Shown here: positions 31,952 to 37,559 of the stretch, piece by piece
Numbering within the stretch: the stretch's first letter is position 1
How the letters are laid out: the number at the start of each line of letters is the position of its first letter
From: Terriglobia bacterium
Lineage (GTDB): Bacteria; Acidobacteriota; Terriglobia; UBA7540
Assembly: GCA_020072925.1 (NCBI GenBank)
Contig: JAIQGA010000059.1
Location: forward strand, 1-37,559
Direction of reading: 5' to 3'
DNA length: 37,559 bases
Notes under the pieces: model-generated
The model's input: the letters and a program-made list of their open reading frames with translations, nothing else
What the model was told of the DNA's origin: nothing
Databases searched by the model: none
Translations under genes and position numbers: made by a program

Positions 31952-33357
31952 AGGATGTATCGGCTGAGGTCCTGGTTCTTGACGATATCGGCCAACTGCT
32001 TCTGGACGTAGTCTCCATCGATGCGCACGGTTTTCTTCTTCAGGTCCGGGCCTTCGAAGGAAATCTCGTCCAGCAACTTTTCCATGATGGTATGGAGCCG
32101 GCGCGCTCCGATGTTCTCGGTCTGCTCGTTGACGGCGGCGGAGAATTTCGCGATCGCCTCCAGGGCTTCGTCCGTAAAGGAAAGCTTGATGCCTTCGGTC
32201 TCGAGCAGCGCGGTGTATTGCTTCACCAGCGCGCTTTTTGGCTCCTTCAGGATGCGAATGAAATCATTCACGGTCAGGGAATGTAATTCCACGCGGATCG
32301 GGAAGCGGCCCTGGAGCTCCGGAATCAGGTCCGAGGGCTTGCTGACGTGGAAGGCGCCGGCGGCGATGAACAGGATGTGGTCCGTGCGAACCATCCCGTA
32401 GCGGGTATTGACGGTGGTCCCTTCCACAATCGGCAGGATATCGCGCTGCACGCCTTCGCGGCTGACGTCGGGGCCATGGCCGCGCTCCCGGCCCGCGATC
32501 TTGTCGATTTCATCGAGGAAAATGATGCCTGATTGCTCCGCGCGCTCGACGGCGATGCGCGTCACCTGGTCCATGTCGATCAGCTTGTTCTCTTCTTCTT
32601 GGATCAGGTAATCCATAGCTTCGGTCACGCGCATGCGGCGTTTCTTGCTGCGCTGGCCGAACAGGCCGGGGAGGATGTCCTTGATGTTGATGTCCATCTC
32701 CTCGATGCCCTGGGAGGAGATGATCTCGAAGGCGGGGAAGCTCCGGTCGCGGACTTCGACTTCCACCTCGCGCTCGTCGAGTTTGCCTTCGCGAAGCTGA
32801 GCGCGCAGCTTTTCACGCGTGCGCTGAAACTGTTCGAGCGCCGCGGCGGCCTGCTCTTCGCCGTTCCCACCGGGCTTCTCGTGCCGTCGCAGGGGGGCCG
32901 GCGGAGGCAGCAGCAGGTCGAGCAGCCGCTCTTCGGCGTTTTGCTCGGCTTTTTCCGCCACCTCGTCCACGCGTTCCTCGCGCACCATGTCGATAGAAAC
33001 TTCCACCAGGTCGCGAATCATGGATTCCACGTCGCGGCCGACGTATCCGACTTCCGTAAAGCGAGAAGCCTCCACCTTGAGGAAGGGGGAGTTCGTCAGG
33101 CGCGCGAGGCGTCGCGCGATCTCGGTTTTGCCCACTCCCGTGGGCCCGATCATGATGATGTTCTTGGGGAGGATTTCCTCGGCCAGTTCGGGCGTGAGTT
33201 TCTGTCGGCGCATGCGGTTGCGCAGCGCGACGGCCACGGAACGTTTGGCGTCGTTCTGGCCCACAACGTATTTATCCAGCTCCGTGACGATCTGGCGGGG
33301 CGTCAGCTCGTCCAGGGAGGTGGCGGTGTCGATACTTTCCGGCAAGTAAAAGACCAT
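31948..33357 (-). CDS. hslU: ATP-dependent protease ATPase subunit HslU
   Basis: HslU is the AAA+ unfoldase that feeds HslV. The 469 residues include the N-terminal [20 protein letters not shown], Walker [18 protein letters not shown] and an intermediate domain of about 130 residues (coiled, acidic). Walker [13 protein letters not shown] and [20 protein letters not shown] follow, and the C-terminal DLSRYIL tail docks into HslV. The start is 107 bases after the hslV stop. The downstream Fn3 lipoprotein overlaps the stop. Confidence 0.97.
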   Translation of the reverse strand: MVFYLPESIDTATSLDELTPRQIVTELDKYVVGQNDAKRSVAVALRNRMRRQKLTPELAEEILPKNIIMIGPTGVGKTEIARRLARLTNSPFLKVEASRFTEVGYVGRDVESMIRDLVEVSIDMVREERVDEVAEKAEQNAEERLLDLLLPPPAPLRRHEKPGGNGEEQAAAALEQFQRTREKLRAQLREGKLDEREVEVEVRDRSFPAFEIISSQGIEEMDINIKDILPGLFGQRSKKRRMRVTEAMDYLIQEEENKLIDMDQVTRIAVERAEQSGIIFLDEIDKIAGRERGHGPDVSREGVQRDILPIVEGTTVNTRYGMVRTDHILFIAAGAFHVSKPSDLIPELQGRFPIRVELHSLTVNDFIRILKEPKSALVKQYTALLETEGIKLSFTDEALEAIAKFSAAVNEQTENIGARRLHTIMEKLLDEISFEGPDLKKKTVRIDGDYVQKQLADIVKNQDLSRYIL

Positions 33358-33464
33358 GGGTGTGGGTCCGTCGTGCTGTCCGAAGTTCTTGGGTGACGCA
33401 GTGTTCTTTCTCGGTCAGGGATTCGAGGGCGTCTACCCTCCGGACCGACGGGCCTTGGATTCTC

Positions 33465-34007
33465 CTAAATCTCCTCGATCGTTACTTGATCGTTGGTGAA
33501 AATGCAGATTTGGCCGGCCACCGCCATCGCTTCTTCCACGATCTGCCGCGCGCTGAGCGCAGTGTGCTTGGCCAGGGCGCGGGCGGCGGCCAGGGCGTAA
33601 GGCCCGCCGGAACCAATCGCCACGATGCCGTCGTCCGGTTCGATTACATCGCCGTTGCCGCTTACCAGGTACGTATACTTTTCGTCCGCGACCAGGAGCA
33701 AGGCTTCGAGGTGACGCAACGCCCGGTCCGTCCGCCAATCCTTGGCGAGTTCGACCACGGCGCGGCTCAGGTTGCCGTGGTATTCGTCGAGCTTCTGCTC
33801 GAAGCGGGCGAAGAGCGAGAGCGCGTCCGCGGTGCTCCCGGCGAAGCCCGCCACGACTTTATCGCTATAAAGCCGGCGGATTTTGCGGGCCTTCTGCTTG
33901 ACGACACTCTCCCCCATGGTCACCTGGCCGTCGCCGCCCATGGCCAGGTGACCATTGCGCCGGACACACAGAATTGTCGTGCTCCTCAGCCCGGAGGATT
34001 TTCTCAC
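33465..34007 (-). CDS. hslV: ATP-dependent protease proteolytic subunit HslV
   Basis: HslV is the threonine protease core of the HslVU complex. GTG 34007 gives 180 residues, the family length; an upstream frame to 34088 would include the promoter. The N-terminus RKSSGLRS precedes [20 protein letters not shown]. The catalytic Thr therefore follows an eight-residue segment rather than the initiator Met, and a short propeptide would have to be removed. The conserved Gly-rich [26 protein letters not shown] and [13 protein letters not shown] segments are present. It is transcribed with hslU from the promoter at 34026-34034. Confidence 0.94.
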   Translation of the reverse strand: MRKSSGLRSTTILCVRRNGHLAMGGDGQVTMGESVVKQKARKIRRLYSDKVVAGFAGSTADALSLFARFEQKLDEYHGNLSRAVVELAKDWRTDRALRHLEALLLVADEKYTYLVSGNGDVIEPDDGIVAIGSGGPYALAAARALAKHTALSARQIVEEAMAVAGQICIFTNDQVTIEEI

Positions 34008-34025
34008 GAACGCTCCAACCGAAGC

Positions 34026-34034
34026 ATTATAGCA
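34026..34034 (-). promoter_or_regulatory. Extended -10 promoter of hslVU
   Basis: On the minus strand TGCTATAAT is a perfect TATAAT with the TGN extension; no -35 match lies upstream. The predicted start near 34019 leaves a leader of about 12 bases before the hslV GTG. It falls in the 40-base gap after the upstream gene. Confidence 0.65.
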
Positions 34035-34047
34035 GATGATGCGCTCT

Positions 34048-34833
34048 TCAGCGGATGGGGTTGAAATAGTCGGCGGGATAATCCTCATTATATTGCGCGG
34101 AGGTGCGGAAGGTTTCTCCCACCCGGTCGCCGTCCATGAACCGCGCGATGTGCATGGGAGTCACGACGCCCTCAAACTCCTGGTAATCGCCGTATTCATC
34201 CGCGTAATCATCCCAGTCCCCGGTCTTGGGATTTTGAGCTCGGTAGGAAATCCGGATGGGGAGAAACTTCTGGTGATGGAGTTCCAGCTTAATGTGGCCG
34301 CCGCCGGTCTCGTAAATATCCAGGGCTTGGGTCGGTATGTTATCCACGAAATCCACGCCGCCCAGTTGGATCAGGACGCCGGGCTCGTGGATGCGCAGGC
34401 GCAGCAGGTTTTCCAGACTGTACCGGTTCGCCACCTTCCAGCGTTCCACCTGCTCGGGATACTGCGAGGTCAGGCCGTAGCGGTCCAACTCCCAGGCGCG
34501 GTCCCCATTGTTGATCAGGATGACCGGCTTGTCTTTTCCGTAGGAAAACCGGCGCTTGTCGGGATATTCGACGTAACTCACAAAGGGCGCCATGCCCGTT
34601 GTGGCTTCCTCGCGCACAGAGAAGACGCGGCCGCGCGTGGTCATCGTCTTGAAGTTCATGAAGGCCGAACCACCGAGCGCCTGGAGGCAACGTTCCAGGT
34701 ACGGCTGCGCCTTGGGATCGATGCGCGGAGGAAGTGGACTCTGCTGCGCGCACAGGCCTGCGGGCAGCAACGCCACCAGTGCGGCGAGTCCCACGAGGAT
34801 CATTGGCAATCGAAAGCGGATTGATTTAGCCAC
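34048..34833 (-). CDS. Secreted protein of unknown function, possibly LolA-like fold
   Basis: GTG 34833 overlaps the fabG stop by eight bases. The 261-residue product has a clear signal peptide ([23 protein letters not shown]) and a helical start, [20 protein letters not shown]. Antiparallel strands follow ([64 protein letters not shown]), the pattern of outer-membrane lipoprotein-sorting-like folds. No lipobox is seen. Similar proteins are frequent in Acidobacteriota without known function. Confidence 0.75.
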   Translation of the reverse strand: MAKSIRFRLPMILVGLAALVALLPAGLCAQQSPLPPRIDPKAQPYLERCLQALGGSAFMNFKTMTTRGRVFSVREEATTGMAPFVSYVEYPDKRRFSYGKDKPVILINNGDRAWELDRYGLTSQYPEQVERWKVANRYSLENLLRLRIHEPGVLIQLGGVDFVDNIPTQALDIYETGGGHIKLELHHQKFLPIRISYRAQNPKTGDWDDYADEYGDYQEFEGVVTPMHIARFMDGDRVGETFRTSAQYNEDYPADYFNPIR

Positions 34834-35590
34834 AGAGGACGTTACCCCCGTTCACGTTGAGAACTTCTCCCGTCATATAAGATGCCAGCGACGAGGCCAG
34901 AAACAGTATGGGCATGGCAATTTCTTCTGCTCGCGCAAAGCGGCGCAGCGGGATGGTGGAAACCGCCTGGCGATAGGCAGGTCGGTCCCTCGAGACCGGT
35001 GCGGACATCTCCGTGTCCACCCAGCCGGGGGCGATGCAATTCACCAGAATGTGATGCGGGGCCAACTCGGTCGAAAGCCCTTTGACCAGGCTGATGACGC
35101 CGCCTTTGGCGGCTCCATAGTGGGTGTGGAAGGCCTCACCGCGCTGCCCGGCCGTCGAGGAAACCACGATGATTCGGCCGCCCTGCGCGCGAATCATGTG
35201 AGGCACGGCATGATGAACCACCGTGTAGGCACCCTTGAGATTAATCGCCGTCATCTCATCCCACTGCTTTTCCGTCATCTTCTCGATGGGGAGGGATTCG
35301 GCATTCCAGATGCCGGCGTTGGCCACCAGGATGTCGAGCCGGCCATAGCGGCGCACCGCCTCATTGATGAGTTTCTTCGAGTCGGCCATCTTTGTGACAT
35401 CGGCACGCACCGCGCAAACGCTGCCCCTGTGGCCGCACTGGGCGACGACGGCGCGGGCACGGCGCGCGGCCTTCAGGTAACTGAATACGACCTTCGCGCC
35501 GGCTTCCGCCAGAAGCTTCACCGTGGCGGCGCCGATGCCTCTCGACCCGCCGGTAACGACCGCGACTTGATTGTCCAGCCGAATCTCCAT
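34826..35590 (-). CDS. fabG: Short-chain dehydrogenase, 3-oxoacyl-ACP reductase type
   Basis: This NADPH-dependent reductase of fatty-acid elongation type has 254 residues. The cofactor loop is TGGSRGIG (13-20), NAG is at 91-93, and the catalytic Ser lies near 145 with Tyr158 and Lys162 (HYGAAK). The C-terminal substrate region is APGWVDTEM and the ending is TGEVLNVNGG. FabG paralogues are many, so the in vivo substrate may be other than acyl-ACP. It lies between plsC and a secreted-protein gene, in the same operon as folC. Confidence 0.88.
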   Translation of the reverse strand: MEIRLDNQVAVVTGGSRGIGAATVKLLAEAGAKVVFSYLKAARRARAVVAQCGHRGSVCAVRADVTKMADSKKLINEAVRRYGRLDILVANAGIWNAESLPIEKMTEKQWDEMTAINLKGAYTVVHHAVPHMIRAQGGRIIVVSSTAGQRGEAFHTHYGAAKGGVISLVKGLSTELAPHHILVNCIAPGWVDTEMSAPVSRDRPAYRQAVSTIPLRRFARAEEIAMPILFLASSLASYMTGEVLNVNGGNVLCG

Positions 35591-35643
35591 AGAAACCTGA
35601 GCGTCATTCGGGCACTCGTCGTGTCAAGCAAGTCCGCGCCGCG

Positions 35644-36426
35644 TCAATCGTGCGCGGGCACGAAGCGCGAAGCGATTTGGGCGCGCACGCGCTCGCACAG
35701 CGCGTCCGCATCCTTAGGCGTCAGGCCCGAGGTCGGAATAGGCCGGTGAACGATCATTTCCGTCTGCCCGCTGCGAACGTGATACGTGTCGGGCTTCAGC
35801 ACCTGCCGCGTACCATTCAGGGTAATGGGCACGATCGGCACACCGGCGAGAATCGCCAGGTGAAAGCTTCCAGTCTTGAACGGCAGCATCTGGCCGTCGC
35901 GGCTGCGATGGCCCTCGGGGAATAGCACTACGGAGCTTCCGGCGCGAATTCGTTCCGCGGCCTGTTCCAGGCTCTTCAGGCTCTGCCGCGGCCGGCCGCG
36001 GTCAACAGGAATATGCCCGGACCGCCGCAAGTGCCACCCGAGGAACGGCAGGTGAAACAGCGACCGCTTGGCGACAAAGCGAAACTGCACCGGCAAATTG
36101 ACGAAGAGAACGGGAATATCCATCGCGCTCTGGTGATTCACGCAGAAGATCGCGGTGGCGTGTGGGTCCAGACTCTCCAAGCCCTCGACCCGCACGCGGA
36201 TGCCGCCGGTAGCCAGGATGGCCCTGGACCAAGCACGCGCGCAGCCATGTTGCCACCGGCCGTGAGCATCAAACAGCGAGCCGCCGAGCGAGGCCGTACC
36301 GCACACGGCGGTATAAAGGTAAATGAGGTTGTTGGTGAAGAGCAGGGACCGCGCGTAACTGAGGTAGTGCCTGGTGCGGGCGCCCGCCAGAGGCTTTTTC
36401 GCCGGGACTGTCGAGACCGTGTCCAT
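35644..36426 (-). CDS. plsC: 1-acyl-sn-glycerol-3-phosphate acyltransferase (PlsC-like)
   Basis: It acylates lysophosphatidate in phospholipid synthesis at the inner membrane. The ATG at 36426 lies seven bases after the folC stop and gives 260 residues. Motif I is NHQSAMD with His98 and Asp103, and motif III is FPEGHRSR (169-176). The segment FVAKRSLFHLPFLGWHLRRS corresponds to the motif II region. A hydrophobic N-terminal region (about 28-50) may anchor it. Confidence 0.92.
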   Translation of the reverse strand: MDTVSTVPAKKPLAGARTRHYLSYARSLLFTNNLIYLYTAVCGTASLGGSLFDAHGRWQHGCARAWSRAILATGGIRVRVEGLESLDPHATAIFCVNHQSAMDIPVLFVNLPVQFRFVAKRSLFHLPFLGWHLRRSGHIPVDRGRPRQSLKSLEQAAERIRAGSSVVLFPEGHRSRDGQMLPFKTGSFHLAILAGVPIVPITLNGTRQVLKPDTYHVRSGQTEMIVHRPIPTSGLTPKDADALCERVRAQIASRFVPAHD

Positions 36427-36433
36427 GTTCGAT

Positions 36434-37559
36434 TCAGGCCGGGCGGCTGGCGGCGGAGCGATTTGCGAATTCTTCCAGGCGCAGCGTTCCCTCCGCAAGG
36501 GCCTTTTTCACCGCGCCGACCAAGAAGAGCGAGCCCAGTACCAGGACCACATCCTCGGGAGAGCTTGCGCAACAAGCTTCCTCGAGCGCACGCGCGGGAT
36601 CGGATTCGATGATCACACGCGGCGGACGCGTCCGGGTGGCCGCCAGGATTTCCTCCGGCGTCGCGGCGCGCGCCAGGTCGGGGTGCGTCAGATAAATCTC
36701 GTCGGCGAGCGGAAAGAGGATCTCGCTGATTTCGCCGATGGCCTTATCGCGCATCGAGGCGTAGACCAACCGCCGGCGCCGACCGGCAAGATGGTCCCGA
36801 ATGAAATCGGCAACCTCCCGTGCCGCGGCGGGATTGTGCGCGCCGTCGAGCAGCACCAGAGGATGGTCCAGGATTTCCTCCAAACGGCCGGGCCATACGG
36901 CACGCCGCAGCCCTTCCCGAATGGCGTGGGGAGTGATGTTAAAGCCCTCCTGCGCCAGGCGCCACGCCGCAGTCACCGCCGCCACGGCGTTCTTGACCTG
37001 GAATCGTCCGCGTAGCGGCGCCTGCAAGTTGCTCAGACAATCGCCGTTGAGTAAAAGATTGAATGCGTAGAGGCCCTGGCGGTCGCTCAGGTTGGATACT
37101 CTGGCGAATCCCGAGGTCTCAAGCAACTCCGCCTGCAGTTCGTCGCAACGCCGGCGAATCACATCGTTCGCCTCGGGGTGCTCGCAACTCGAGATCACAG
37201 GCCGGCCGGGCCGGATGACGCCCGCTTTCTCCGCGGCAATGGCGGCGTGGGTCGTGCCGAGGAACTCCACGTGGTCGAGGCCGATATTGGTAATGACCGC
37301 GACGCGCGGCTCGGTCACGTTCGTGGCGTCGAGGCGGCCACCCATGCCGACTTCGAGCACCGCAAATTGCACACCCGCGCGCGCGAAATGCAGGAACGCC
37401 GTCGCGGTGAGGAACTCGAAGAAGCTGGGAACCTGCTCCAGGGATTTTTCTTCCACCAGCCGGTCGACCGTCTGGCGCACCGCCGTGAAGGCCGCCGCGA
37501 AGTCGTCGTCGGAGATTTCCTGCCCGTTCACGCGCATGCGCTCGTTGACGCGCACGAGG
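36434..37559 (-). CDS. folC: Folylpolyglutamate/dihydrofolate synthase FolC, 5' end outside the window
   Basis: It adds glutamates to folates, or makes dihydrofolate, using ATP. The frame is open to the window edge. The visible part starts LVRVNERMRVNGQEISDDDF and lacks the N-terminal P-loop, roughly 60-70 residues. Visible motifs are FEFLTATAFLHFARAGVQFA, the Mg-site region GGRLDATNVTEPRVAVITNI, IGLDHVEFLG, and the C-terminal domain start LVLLDGAHNPAAARE. The C-terminus is complete and plsC follows directly. Confidence 0.94.
   Translation of the reverse strand, partial: LVRVNERMRVNGQEISDDDFAAAFTAVRQTVDRLVEEKSLEQVPSFFEFLTATAFLHFARAGVQFAVLEVGMGGRLDATNVTEPRVAVITNIGLDHVEFLGTTHAAIAAEKAGVIRPGRPVISSCEHPEANDVIRRRCDELQAELLETSGFARVSNLSDRQGLYAFNLLLNGDCLSNLQAPLRGRFQVKNAVAAVTAAWRLAQEGFNITPHAIREGLRRAVWPGRLEEILDHPLVLLDGAHNPAAAREVADFIRDHLAGRRRRLVYASMRDKAIGEISEILFPLADEIYLTHPDLARAATPEEILAATRTRPPRVIIESDPARALEEACCASSPEDVVLVLGSLFLVGAVKKALAEGTLRLEEFANRSAASRPA

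Overview
This 37.6 kb window looks like a contig from an uncultured Acidobacteriota-type bacterium. It is GC-rich, Gram-negative in content (TonB/ExbBD, outer-membrane barrel, lipoproteins, SurA-like isomerase), and uses GTG, TTG and even ATT starts behind strong Shine-Dalgarno sequences. The phylum is an inference from gene content, gene order and intergenic style; no rRNA or tRNA gene was seen.

Layout. (1) 1-2.8 kb, minus strand: an accessory island with a SIR2-like NAD-binding protein gene and a 3'-truncated unknown helical partner, preceded by a promoter and perhaps a 49-codon ORF. The island meets a fragment of an outer-membrane barrel gene with a Pro-rich linker at the window edge. (2) 2.9-7.8 kb, plus: heptad-repeat spacers, an unrecognised Cys-rich protein, dnaG (frame broken near 5.4 kb) and rpoD. 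(3) 7.9-10 kb: an outer-membrane protein gene (minus) and a Yip1-type membrane protein gene. (4) 10-18.6 kb, plus: tgt-yajC-secD-secF-tonB-exbB-exbD-exbD-TPR lipoprotein, ending in two tandem hairpins. This is a protein-export and outer-membrane-energisation block. (5) 18.7-24 kb: orphan sugar-binding lipoprotein, bifunctional Rel, RidA, L28 and a SurA-like isomerase. (6) 24.1-30 kb, minus: transaldolase, small membrane protein, and an acyl-CoA carboxylase (carboxyltransferase, biotin carboxylase, biotin carrier). The carboxylase block is split by an oppositely oriented DUF433/DUF5615 toxin-antitoxin pair. (7) 30-30.8 kb, plus: an MNT/HEPN pair whose HEPN gene carries an amber stop. (8) 30.8-37.6 kb, minus: folC (5' cut by the window)-plsC-fabG-secreted protein, then hslV-hslU-Fn3 lipoprotein from its own extended -10 promoter.

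Most notable are: the SIR2 plus partner operon, a candidate anti-phage or NAD-depletion system; period-7 repeat arrays at several loci, one of them expanded in frame inside tgt as an inverted pair; a probable ATT start codon for tgt; a broken dnaG; and two toxin-antitoxin modules, one splitting a metabolic operon and one apparently decayed.
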